Assembly (NCBI RefSeq): GCF_910592395.1
Contig: NC_088315.1
Location: 18,833,808-18,893,807 of the forward strand
From: Lineus longissimus
Taxonomy: Eukaryota; Nemertea; Pilidiophora; Heteronemertea; Lineidae
Direction of reading: 5' to 3'
DNA: 60,000 nt
Shown: piece after piece, positions 51,301 through 59,845 of the stretch
Layout of the letters: each line of letters opens with the position of its first letter
Numbering within the stretch: position 1 is the stretch's first letter
Made by a program: the position numbers and the translations under genes
The notes under the pieces: generated by a model
Database searches by the model: none
What the model saw: only the letters and a program-made list of their open reading frames with translations
Told to the model about the DNA's origin: nothing

Positions 51301-51637
51301 CTGATCTGATTCTTTATTTGGCCACCAGGGGGCCATAATGGAAAAAGGAAGAAGTGCAATATCTTGCTTATTTGAGTGAATTGTTTTCGATAAAATTTTT
51401 ATGGCAGGGACTTCTAGCAAGGATACACCACATGTCCTACGATTTTTGGATTTGACCTCCTTTTCTAGGTCACAGAGGTCAAATGGCGTAAATTGGCCAT
51501 TAGAGTGTAACTATGGCACGTTTCTTAACTGCTGAAGCTATGAACTTGAATGTTGGTACATGTAACCCCCTACATCAGATAATCTCTGACACCGAATTTT
51601 GGCCTCATCTGATTCTTGATTTGGCCACCAGGGGGTC
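48375..51637 (+). promoter_or_regulatory. array of CTCF-core-like motifs (10 sites)
   Basis: The core TGGCCACCAGGGGGCC, or a near variant, begins at about 48375, 48676, 48969 (with a 4-bp insertion), 49603, 49904, 50205, 50717, 51019, 51319 and 51622. All are in the same orientation. The vertebrate CTCF consensus reads TGGCCACCAGGGGGCGCTA (from memory). Binding in this organism is an inference. Confidence 0.4.
50398..50475 (+). mobile_element. tRNA-like SINE piece
   Basis: GGTCGTGAGTTCAAACCCCGG resembles a tRNA T-arm/B box. It is followed by AGGGACGGCCAAAAAT and a T-rich stretch. The A box is unclear. Confidence 0.3.
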
Positions 51638-51934
51638 AAAACTGAAAAAGTAGGACGTGCAATATCTTGCTTATTAATGACTTTTTTTCGATGAATTTTT
51701 TATTGCAGGGACTCTTAGCAATCACACGATATTGATCTTGTTGATGTCATAGACAATTATTGGTTGGATCATAAACTTATATATACTGCCCTGTCTTATT
51801 ACTTGACATCAATACACATCTAAAAAAAGTCTTCATGCCTGATTGTGTTCACCATATTCACCTCTAAACTAAGCATGATCCTGCCTACTAAAAGATGTAT
51901 ACGGTGAGCACAATGGCCCCTGGCCGTTTCATTT

Positions 51935-52530
51935 TCCTGTACCTTTATTTCCTGTACCTTTATTTCCTGTACCTTTATTTCCTGTACCTTTATTTCCTGT
52001 ACCTTTATTTCCTGTACCTTTATTTCCTGTACCTTTATTTCCTGTACCTTTATTTCCTGTACTTTTATTTCCTGTACTTTTATTTCCTGTACCTTTTTTC
52101 CTGTACCTTTATTTCCTGTACCTTTATTTCCAGTACCTTTATTTCCTGTACCTTTATTTCCTGTACCTTTATTTCCTGTACTTTTATTTCCTGTACCTTT
52201 ATTTCCTGTACCTTTATTTCCTGTACCTTTATTTCCTGTACCTTTATTTCCTGTACCTTTATTTCCGTACCTTTTTTCCTGTACCTTTATTTCCTGTACC
52301 TTTATTTCCAGTACTTTTATTTCCTGTACCTTTATTTCCTGTACTTTTATTTCCTGTACTTTTATTTCCTGTACCTTTATTTCCTGTACTTTAATTTCCT
52401 GTACCTTTATTTCCTGTACTTTTATTTCCTGTACCTTTATTTCCTGTACCTTTATTTGCGTACCTTTTTTCCTGTACCTTTTTTCCTGTACCTTTTTTCC
52501 TGTACCTTTTTTCCTGTACCTTTATTACCT
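51935..52530. repeat. 15-bp minisatellite (CCTGTACCTTTATTT), about 38 copies
   Basis: Because the unit is a multiple of three, the plus frame is open for over 300 codons (FLYLYFLYLY) from 51895 to 52839. A short version of the same text is found at 49310-49390, and both are preceded by GTGAGCACAATGGCC. Confidence 0.95.
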
Positions 52531-52609
52531 AGATTCACTATCCAGCTATCCAGTACACTTGCCATACAGGCATACGCCTTAACCATTGTTAATGAAGGCG
52601 GGGGCGTTT

Positions 52610-52695
52610 TGGATAGGGGACGATTTGGTCCGAGGACGTTTTCCCGTACCCGGGGACGTTTTGGTAAGGGGACGTTTTGGAGTGGGGACGTTTCA
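52610..52695 (+). repeat. GGGGACGTTTTGG short repeats
   Basis: About five copies of GGGGACGTTTT(GG) or close variants spaced 13-25 bp apart; complement of the cluster at 35930-36020. Confidence 0.65.
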
Positions 52696-52886
52696 ACTGG
52701 TAAGCCCCTAACCTACCACTTCGAGAAATCCCTTCTAGCCTGGATGGGAATGCTGGTCATGTGTGACTCGCAGGATGCTGAAGTGACTGTAGTAGGCCAG
52801 CAGGCCTGTGTTGATTACCCGACAAACCTAACCAGTTGAAGTACAATCTGTCGTTTATTTTCAGCGTGGCCAACAATCGACAGATC

Positions 52887-52995
52887 ATGTACTCGAGAAA
52901 CCGCAACAAAGGGTTTGGCAAGCGACGCACCATCCTTCAGCTTGACGATGACAATCCTGACTCGTCGACACCAACAAAAAATTTGGGAAGAACTG
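52887..52995 (+). CDS. fnbp4: fnbp4 visible exon 1
   Basis: MYSRNRNKGFGKRRTILQLD and acidic/serine text to LGRT, then GTAGG. It corresponds to the vertebrate GRRPILQLS start. The exon acceptor TTTTCAG is at 52858-52864, so the ATG at 52887 may be inside a later exon of the mRNA. Confidence 0.8.
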
Positions 52996-55900
52996 GTAGG
53001 ACTTCTTTCCTGAACATTTTTGGGGAAATTTTGTCTTGTACCAAAGACTACCACACCATTGTTTGTTGACACCTTACTCCCTAACCCCTTAACCCAAGGC
53101 CCTCAAATGATTCACGGATGTACCAGGAAGGTTCTGGTGTCCACATCTCTCCAAGTCTAAGAAAAACTTTGGGGAACAAGGCAGATTTGCATTACCCTGC
53201 CAAGTTCTTGAGGACTAACGTTATGAAAGTCCTTCTTCTTCTTCTTCTTCTCGTTCGCTCTAGACAGTCAAGTCCGATCTTCTGATGTATTCTATGGTGT
53301 TTCGCAGCTGTTGGAGGTCTCCATAGAGCTGGTCTTGTAGGCTGGTACCTTCTGGCCAGATGTCTTTTCTCAGAGCTGCCAATCTCGCACATCTTGTCAG
53401 GATGTGTGCCACGGTCATCGGTTCCGTGGCACCTGGGCACAAGTCGTTGTCTCCGATCCGTAACTTTGTAAACAGGTGATGGCGTAACCACGTTATGAAA
53501 GTGTGACCAGTCATACGCAAGGAAGAAGAAGAAGAAGAAGAAATAGAATGGAATCATTAATTTTTCCTGATTGTATTTCAGGGAGTAGTAATGCCCTGTC
53601 TGCCCTTGGCAGTTATGATAACGGTGAGGAGGAAGATGAGGCGGAGCAAGCAGAAACTCCCCCTCGACCCCCGGAGCCAGAGACTGACCCATCTCCAACA
53701 CCTGGTAGGTTGCACCCGAGTCTTCCTGACTGTTTTGAACGCGGCAGTCCAACATGTTTCAAGCAGTGTCACCTTGGGGCTGCCACATTTGAAAAAATCC
53801 GGAAGAGAAATTTTTCAGAGTTTTTTCAGATTTAAAAGCACCACAAAAATGCACAATGTTTGAAAACACTTTGTGAGGAGTCTTATACGTGTTATAGCCT
53901 AGTGGTAAACTCCGCTGGCTACCATGCAGTAGGACACTGGTTTAATCCTAAGAAGAACCCATGATTGTATTTCTGGATAGCCCCGATGGCTTTCAAGGAA
54001 CTAAGATTTATGGCTTTTACAGCCCCTTGAATGAGAAATAACGGCGATCCTCAAATCTGGTATCTATGCCAGTACTTAAGCAAAAGAGTCAAACAAATGA
54101 GATACATGAGTGCTTGAATCCGTAGACTCTACCCATTGCCGAAGACGAAGTCACTAGGTCAATAAATCCAATTGGAGCCTAAACATTGTGGCACGTGAAA
54201 ACACTCATATCGCCTCAGATGAAGGACTCTCTGTAGAATAATACCTCCAACATTGTCCCAGTGCAAAGTGAACTCTGAAGAAGAAGAAGTTTTGTTAACA
54301 GGCTTTATTTTACCCTTACAGATGTGATGAATGGGATGGGCCAGCGTGAAGTCACCCCTCCCGCGTTACCCGCCCCTTCGGGCAAGCCCGGTGGCGACAT
54401 CGACATGCAGGTGGCGAACTTCCTCGCTGAAATTGAATCCATTGACGTGCCGGAAGATGCCGCCGAAGCGGTCGAAGAAGCTGAAGAAGAAGATGAAGAG
54501 ATGTTTGATATGGCAGGTCAGTGAGGGATTATTTAAAGTGATACTATGATGTGATTTACAACTTTCGGAAAAACGTCCGTTTTTAATTGTTGAGCACAAA
54601 TGTAAAGCTCAAATTTTCCATTTTTGATTAGATTTATTATAAAATCGCTGAATGTAAACCACCGCGACCGCGAAAATGTTCATGTTGTGACGTCGTCAAC
54701 GAAAACGGCATCGAAGCCGGCCGTCCAGGCGGGATTAAACCATCAATTTCTAGAAAATGTGCATTTCGATTCGAAAACCTTACCGATTTATGAGAAAGTG
54801 ACGTAGTCATTTGTCAAAAACAGCTAAAACATTATATGGTGAAATTTGACACGAGTTACCCTTTAAGCACCTACATAAGCTTATCTACACTTGTTCAGAT
54901 GCGCTTTTCTAATTGCTGTTTACTTTTCTGCAGAACCAAAAAGCCTTTGGCAGCAATGTCTAGATGAAGGTATGCAGTGTTATCATTACTGGCACGTGGA
55001 CACCGGGATGATTCCAGAGGACTACCAGGCTTTCTACAGTTGTTCAAAGGACAAATGCACAAACTAACATACCTCATTTCTTTTCACTTTTCTGCAGAAC
55101 CAAAAAGCCTTTGGCAGCAGTGTCTAGATGAAGGTACGCAGTGTTATCATTACTGGCACGTGGACACGGGGATGATTCCAGAGGACTACCAGGCTTTCTA
55201 CGCTTGTTCAAAGGACAAATTCACAAACTAACATACCTCATTTCTTTTCACTTTTCTGCAGAACCTAAAAGCTTTTGGCAGCAATGCCTAGATGAAGGTA
55301 CGCAGTGTTATTATTACTGGCACGTGGACACCGGGATGATTCCAGAGGACTACCAGGCTTTCTACCCTTGTTCAAAGGACAAATGCACAAACTAACATAC
55401 CTCATTTCTTTTCACTTTTCTGCAGAACCTAAAAGTCTTTGGCAGCAATGTCTAGATGAAGGCACGCAGTGTTATTATTACTGGCACGTGGACACGAACG
55501 AGGTCACATGGGAGATCCCAGAGGACTACACTCAATACTTGCTCCTGTTCAAGGAATATGAAGAGGCCATGGTGGCATTTGAGTCGCGGAGGGCGACTAG
55601 AGCAGAGGAGAGGAAGAATCGTCTGGAGGGAAAGAAAAGATCTGTGAGGTGAGCTGATGAAGGAAATGCCTGATCAGTGAATATTCTGATCTGGTCGTCA
55701 TCAGGAGGTGACAGTTGACCTTGTCATACCTTTTTTTAACGTTTTGTGACGTTACAAGGCTTTATCTCACTCACTGTCAGCCGTGATTTGTGATGCGACT
55801 CTTTCATTATTTGTCTGCCAGAAATCAACAGGCAAAAAACGATGGATGGAATTATCCCTATATGAAACAAAAAGCACATTTTGGGCCTTAAGAAACAGGT

Positions 55901-58838
55901 AGATAATGATAACAAATCTTTCTCCTTTTACTTTACCAGATCAAAACCTACAGCGGAGAAAGACACAACTCGTACAGTTTCACCTGTTCCTATGGCTACT
56001 CTACCTGAAACCGTACCGCTGCCTCCATCGATAGTTGAACCACCACCCCCGGACACAGTAGGACCGCAGTTACTCGCACCGGTGTCGGGGGCAAATAGGC
56101 CGGAGTCTAGCCAAATGGAAGGACCCCAACTTCCTGAGGCAGAACCAAAAACAATAGGGCCACAATTGTTTTATAGCGACTACCCTGACTCACCTCCGCA
56201 ATCGCCAACAGAACAGAAAACTTTGTACGGAAATCTTGCGAAATTATCCGCCGATTCTAACGATGAGGTCACTGACTCATTGGCACCTAAATTTCATTTC
56301 TCGCGCTCTGGACTCGGGGCGTCTGCGTCATCGCGTAGTAATAGCCCCCTGGTGCAAGGATACGACAGCGATCCTGGCGAGAAAGATTTTGATTGGTTCC
56401 GTCGCGACCAGCGTGGTGCGGAGCTGGTGAAAAAGGAAGAGAAGAAGTCGTTCGCGATGAAATTTGTCAAGGGGAAGACTTTAGATGAGGAAAAAGTCGA
56501 ATTGAAGACAAAAGGTGACGACGTTACGACTAAAATTGATCGTAATGAGTTGCTGCAGCGGATTAGGTCGGGCGGTTCGAGTTGGCTCAAGGCCAAGAAG
56601 AAGGGTTTGGAGGTTGGCCCGCAGCTGCCTGCGTCCAGTGATGTGGAGGTTGCCGCCGATACTGCTGAAGGGGACGAGGATGAGGATGACATGTTGGAGA
56701 GAGAGCTGGAGAGACGGAAGGTGGGTGACCTTTTGAAATTGCAAAATTTTGTTCGATTTACTCCGGCGATATTTGTGTTACTAGGTCAGTACCCTATATT
56801 TTTGTAATTTGTGACCCGCTCTACCAAAACTAGGCGCTTGTCGCATCTGAACTTGACAGGTTGATACGGACTTGTTGTTCATTTCCCTATTGTAGACCTT
56901 TTGTGAAATGTGACCAAATCAGTTTGTAATAGATTTCACAAAAGGTCTACAATAGGGAAATGAACAACAAGTCCGTATCAACCTGTCAAGTTCAGATGCG
57001 ACAAGTGCCTAGTTTTGGTAGAGCGAGTCACATTTTTGAAAATTACTAAAGAAATTATCAATATTAATTTTTTTGTGAATGGGTTTATTCACGATGTCAA
57101 CAAAAGTTTGGCATTTTGCAGTTTGTATTTATTACTCACTGACACATTCAATTCATTCATCATGTCGATTTCGGTTGTGTACTTTCAGGCCGAATTAGAA
57201 CAGCTCGAAGCAGCCGAGGATGATGACGTATCGCAAGGAGAGGTTGCCATGACGACAGAACCGACTGCTAAGAGGGAATCACCGGATCCTGATTCGGCTG
57301 CACTGCCTGTGGACGAAAAACCACCGCCAACGAAAAAGATGAAAACTGGTAAGGTTTAAGGGGGAGTCTGCATGACCAGCAATTAGCCTACTACAGTAGA
57401 ACCTCTCTATTAAGGACACCCCCGGGACTGACAAGTGCTGTCCTTAATAGAGAGGTGTCCTGGCAAGAGAGGTCAAATTGAATGGAAAGACCCAATTTGG
57501 GACCAAAACTATCGCCTTAATACAGAGGGTGTCCTTGATAGAGAGGTGTCTGCTAAGGGAAATTCTACTGTATCATATTTTCACTGCTCGAGAAAATGTT
57601 CCGTCTCAACGTTTCATAATATCAGTTGTTTTTTTATTACAGAAAAAAGTGAAAATTCTGAAAATCCTGAAGAACCCTCATCACGAGAAAAGCATGAACT
57701 CAAGAAAGAGCAAGAGGTACATTGAAATAACTTGTAGGGGGGGGGGGGGGCTGGGGCTGTTCGAAGTATGTACACACTAGGGGGGGTTGGTGCCAGAGCA
57801 TATGTGGTGCTTGCACTTTGTACAGGGAGGGGGGTATATCCCAAAGGGGCAGACCTATCAGTCTTTTATAATTTTTTTTGTGCAGACGCCAGTCTGGTTG
57901 TTGATACTTTTTTTAAAGTGATATTTTCATAGTTTCATCCCCTTAAAATGCATTTTTAAAGGTTTTTGAGTCATCTGGTTGCATTGTGTGATTTTTGAAT
58001 GACTCAAGGAGGTCTTCATAAAGAAGAGAGAAAAAATTCCAAAAAAATATTTTTCTTCAATTTTTCTGGAATATGGTGGCCCATATATGGTGATTTTTAA
58101 AAGCAGGTGAAACAGTCAGGACTGACACCAAATCACTTCTTAATTGTCTCTCATCTTTAGATACAAATTGATGAGCTGTCGTCTACCATCACGAGCAAGC
58201 TGGAGTTCCTTGACATAAACAGGAAAGGATTATCGAAACTTCAAATTCTCCTCATTGAGACACAGGTAACATCATCAATTCCTGTTTAGCAGGGAGCACA
58301 AATTCTTTTTAACAGCAGATTTCATGCTTCCGAACATTTTTTCCCGATCATAAAAAACTTCCAGGTATAGGAGTTCATTCTCCGTGGATCGTCAGCAAGT
58401 TTCCTTTGGTCTGCCCCTCTTTCATCTCCTTGTGACGTCATTGCTGTTCTAGGCAAGGAGTTGGCCGGCATGCGTGGTACGTGACCGAGCCAATGTGTCA
58501 GAGCCCGTGTGTCAGAGCCCGTGTGTCAGAGCCCGTGTGTCAGAGCCCGTGTGTCAGAGCCCGTGTGTCAGAGCCCATGTGTCAGAGCCCATGTGTCAGA
58601 GCCCATGTGTCAGAGCCCATGTGTCAGAAGAGCCCATATGTCAGAGCCCATATGTCAGAACACATTATCAGTGATGGGGTCTGTTTGCCGTCTTTTCATT
58701 GCAGACTCGCTTGGTCGACTGGGTAGAGGGCGGCCTGTCCACGCATCACCTGTTGAAGAAGCTGAAAGACGCGGACACCCAAATCAAAGAGTACGAACTC
58801 GGCGCCGCCCCGAAGGGATGGTCGTGTCATTGGGACAG
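52887..58838 (+). CDS. fnbp4: FNBP4 homologue (formin-binding protein 4), WW-domain protein; 5' part, incomplete at 3' end
   Basis: A nuclear WW-domain protein that binds proline-rich ligands such as formin FH1 regions. The visible exons are 52887-52995 (acceptor at 52864; possibly preceded by a non-coding exon), 53582-53704, 54322-54516, 55426-55648, 55940-56720, 57189-57348, 57643-57716, 58161-58265 and 58705-58838. All have GT-AG borders with agreeing phases, giving about 634 residues so far. Landmarks in order: RRTILQLDDD near the N-terminus, ALGSYDN plus an acidic tract, DIDMQVANFLAEIESI, the first WW domain at about 143-176 (W148, YYYW 159-162, W171, P174), proline-rich and acidic middle, IDELSSTITSKLEFLDINRK, and the start of WW2 (KGWSCHWDR). 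These match vertebrate FNBP4 in order. WW2 is cut after its first half; the rest lies beyond 58838. The true start codon could lie upstream of 52887. Confidence 0.92.
53210..53545 (-). mobile_element. 3' fragment of a non-LTR retrotransposon in fnbp4 intron 1
   Basis: On the minus strand 53260-53520 encodes HTFITWLRHHLFTKLRIGDN, CPGATEPMTVAHILTRC and LYGDLQQLRNTIEYIRRSDL. This is the C-terminal pattern seen after the reverse-transcriptase domain of many invertebrate non-LTR elements (from memory). The upstream polymerase domain is absent, so it is a truncated relic. (TTC)n/(GAA)n runs flank it on both sides. Confidence 0.65.
53582..53704 (+). CDS. fnbp4: fnbp4 visible exon 2
   Basis: GSSNALSALGSYDNGEEEDE and a proline/acid-rich end (TPPRPPEPETDPSPTP). 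Matches the family LGAYADSDDDD region. Phases 1 to 1. Confidence 0.88.
53886..54292 (+). mobile_element. possible tRNA-derived SINE in fnbp4 intron 2
   Basis: TAGCCTAGTGGTAAACTCC as A box and GGTTTAATCCTAA as a weak B box at tRNA-like spacing, with a GAAGAAGAAG tail near 54279. The assignment is uncertain. Confidence 0.4.
54322..54516 (+). CDS. fnbp4: fnbp4 visible exon 3
   Basis: DVMNGMGQREVTPPALPAPS, then GGDIDMQVANFLAEIESIDV (the ANFLAEI motif shared with vertebrates) and an EEAEEEDEEMF acidic end. Donor GTCAGTG, phase 1. Confidence 0.92.
54533..54866 (+). mobile_element. TTAA-type MITE, copy 3, in fnbp4 intron 3
   Basis: TTAAAGTGATACTATGATG start and GAGTTACCCTTTAA end, same family and orientation as 13455-13823. 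It begins 17 bp after the exon 3 donor. Confidence 0.82.
54934..54969 (+). CDS. fnbp4: candidate microexon 1 of fnbp4 (36 nt)
   Basis: TTTTCTGCAG acceptor, then 36 nt coding EPKSLWQQCLDE across the junction codon, then AAG|GTATGC. Phase 1 on both sides, so inclusion keeps the frame. Read past the donor, the frame lacks the second WW tryptophan and ends at a TAA after KDKCTN. Derived from the WW exon by tandem duplication. Confidence 0.4.
55098..55133 (+). CDS. fnbp4: candidate microexon 2 of fnbp4 (36 nt)
   Basis: Second 164-bp unit. TTTTCTGCAG acceptor, 36 nt, AAG|GTACGC donor, phase 1 to 1. Same degenerate WW text follows and ends at TAA. Confidence 0.4.
55262..55297 (+). CDS. fnbp4: candidate microexon 3 of fnbp4 (36 nt)
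   Basis: Third 164-bp unit. Identical acceptor, 36 nt, AAG|GTACGC donor, phase 1 to 1. Confidence 0.4.
55426..55648 (+). CDS. fnbp4: fnbp4 WW1 exon
   Basis: EPKSLWQQCLDEGTQCYYYW then HVDTNEVTWEIPEDY, a complete WW domain, and a charged helix (RRATRAEERKNRLEGKKRS). At the position of the microexon donors it has GGCACG, which is not a GT donor. Donor GTGAGC, phase 2. Confidence 0.95.
55940..56720 (+). CDS. fnbp4: fnbp4 large central exon
   Basis: Proline-rich start (SIVEPPPPDTVGPQLL), four GPQL motifs at about residues 258, 278, 290 and 450, serine/proline sites (YDSDPGEKDFDWF), and an acidic end (EDEDDMLERELERRK) matching the family LELELVLERKK segment. Donor GTGGGT, phase 0. Confidence 0.9.
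56811..57031 (-). mobile_element. near-perfect palindromic element, copy 2, in fnbp4 intron 5
   Basis: Same arms as 31192-31417, with the asymmetric loop inverted (GTGACCAAATCAGTTTGTAA). Starts 90 bp after the exon donor. Confidence 0.85.
57189..57348 (+). CDS. fnbp4: fnbp4 exon
   Basis: AELEQLEAAEDDDVSQ, then KRESPDPDSAALPVDEKPPP and TKKMKTG (a possible basic nuclear signal, PPPTKKMK). It continues the ERKKAELRALEE segment of the family. Phases 0 to 1. Confidence 0.9.
57394..57570. mobile_element. CAGTRGAACCTC MITE, copy 13, in fnbp4 intron
   Basis: TACAGTAGAACCTCTC start, AATTCTACTGTA end, 46 bp after the exon donor. Confidence 0.85.
57643..57716 (+). CDS. fnbp4: fnbp4 exon (74 nt)
   Basis: EKSENSENPEEPSSREKHEL then KKEQE. 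Acceptor TTTTTATTACAG, donor GTACAT (weak). Phases 1 to 0. A G run follows at 57737. Confidence 0.82.
58161..58265 (+). CDS. fnbp4: fnbp4 exon (105 nt)
   Basis: IQIDELSSTITSKLEFLDIN then RKGLSKLQILLIETQ, matching family FQIGELANTLTSKFEFLGIN and LLLQTET. Phase 0. Confidence 0.95.
58473..58665. repeat. 14-bp minisatellite (GTGTCAGAGCCCGT), about 13 copies
   Basis: Within the fnbp4 intron before the WW2 exon. The unit drifts from GCCCGT to GCCCAT along the array, and its length (not a multiple of three) makes open frames in several phases. Confidence 0.95.
58705..58838 (+). CDS. fnbp4: fnbp4 exon with the start of WW2
   Basis: TRLVDWVEGGLSTHHLLKKL, then KEYELGAAPKGWSCHWD. The donor GTACGA follows GACAG in phase 2. 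If not spliced, the frame would run to a TGA at 58894 without completing the WW domain, so splicing is preferred. The next exon is not in the window. Confidence 0.88.
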
Positions 58839-59397
58839 GTACGACCCTTCTTATTACCTTCCTAGTCTGGCCGTAACGTACTGCACGCCGGGATGAAAGG
58901 GGGACTCCTAGTTTTGCTAGTTAGGCGCCCGCGATGTTTCCGCCGCCCTGATCTGGCCGATATCTGAGCCGGTCCAACCGGACAATGATTGACCGGTGCT
59001 TGCGCCGGTCGTGGACAGAAATAGCAGTACAGTGAATATAGAATCCATGCAAAAAATCAAACGCATCACTCATGCTCCAGGCTGCAATCGTTATACAGTC
59101 TTGTCAACCGACTCCTGTATGGAGATCATTTTGGTTGACCATAAGTGAAATTTTACGCAGTGTGCGATTTCAAACCCTATAATTTTGACCGACTTCCGGC
59201 CTTTGACGTTTGGTACTTCTGTGGTATTTCACACAGTACTTGGACCGAGCATGAATTCTATCACACCGACTGTTCAATAACACTACTACATCGCTGAGAA
59301 CATTCTGGGTTTGTCACTTTCACCATCTGAACTGTGGGGGTTTTCGACCTCGTTGCTATGTACATTGTTTTGAACTGCATTTTGAAATGTGTGGACT

Positions 59398-59466
59398 ATG
59401 CCTGTGGATGTTTTCGATGGCCCGTCGGCCGAAGATGATCGGAAGACGCTGCAGAGATCGTCGTTG
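59398..59466 (+). CDS. candidate first coding exon of a further gene
   Basis: ATG followed by 22 codons, MPVDVFDGPSAEDDRKTLQR, ending TCGTCGTTG before a GTGAGT donor. An in-frame TGA lies a few codons upstream. Protein-like, but no family is recognised and no second exon is in view. It may be an exon of another gene, or chance. Confidence 0.3.
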
Positions 59467-59694
59467 GTGAGTAAACCGTTAAAACCGGTTATTTAGGAAG
59501 GTCTTGTTGAATATGCCCACCTCAACTGGGCCTTTCTAAGTCCGGTGTTAGAGTTATCGAACCGTTCATCTGCTGGAAAAAAAACCTGAGAAATTGCGAT
59601 GACCGATGGCGTGTTTGGAGTTTAAGGTTAGAAATGTAAATTTGGGTGCGATGTTATTCTTACGATGACTGATTTTGGTTTCATTATCAAGGGT

Positions 59695-59845
59695 AGAGCA
59701 AAGTCTTTGGCAAGGCAAGGGCTCTAGTCTGGCCACAGAACCAAAAATAAGTCTTTGGCAAGGCAAAGGCTCTAGTCTGGCCACAAAACCAAAAATAAGT
59801 CTTTGGCAAGGCAAAGGCCCTAGTCGGGCCACAAAACCAAAAATT
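59695..59845. repeat. 48-bp tandem repeat, three copies
   Basis: GTCTTTGGCAAGGCAAAGGC and GGCCACAAAACCAAAAAT alternate three times. Confidence 0.9.

Larger units (their letters stand above)
48093..51720. repeat. ten ~300-bp modules in three sub-arrays, with CTCF-like motifs
   Basis: Each module runs: GGCACGTTTCTTAAC, TATGAACTTGAAACTTGGTA, a TCGGTCCGATCTGATTCT-like block, TTGGCCACCAGGGGGCC, TATCTCGCTTATTAATGACT, CATCATATATC, AATTTGACCTACTTTTCAAG and GGTCACAGAGGTCAAATGGC. The three sub-arrays are each headed by a GTCCGTCGTCCGTCGTCG run (48134-48262, about 49424-49475, about 50558-50590). The first head also has a GCTCACCT-AGGTGAGC inverted repeat at about 48099-48120. It is probably transposon-derived. 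The open frames, including the poly-arginine ones, are artefacts of (CGT)n. Confidence 0.9.
54916..55425 (+). repeat. 164-bp tandem duplication of the WW exon start (three degenerate copies)
   Basis: The exon acceptors stand at 54933, 55097, 55261 and 55425, exactly 164 bp apart. Compared with the functional exon, all three upstream copies share the same 12-nt in-frame loss (removing four codons before the second tryptophan) and the same downstream stop. They were therefore amplified from one already altered copy. Confidence 0.93.

Noticed and set aside
51895-52839. 314-codon open frame (FLYLYFLYLY)
   Set aside because: It is produced by the 15-bp CCTGTACCTTTATTT repeat and has no domain.
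58839-58897. fnbp4 reading on after WDR to a TGA near 58894
   Set aside because: It would destroy the second WW domain; a GT donor is present after GACAG.
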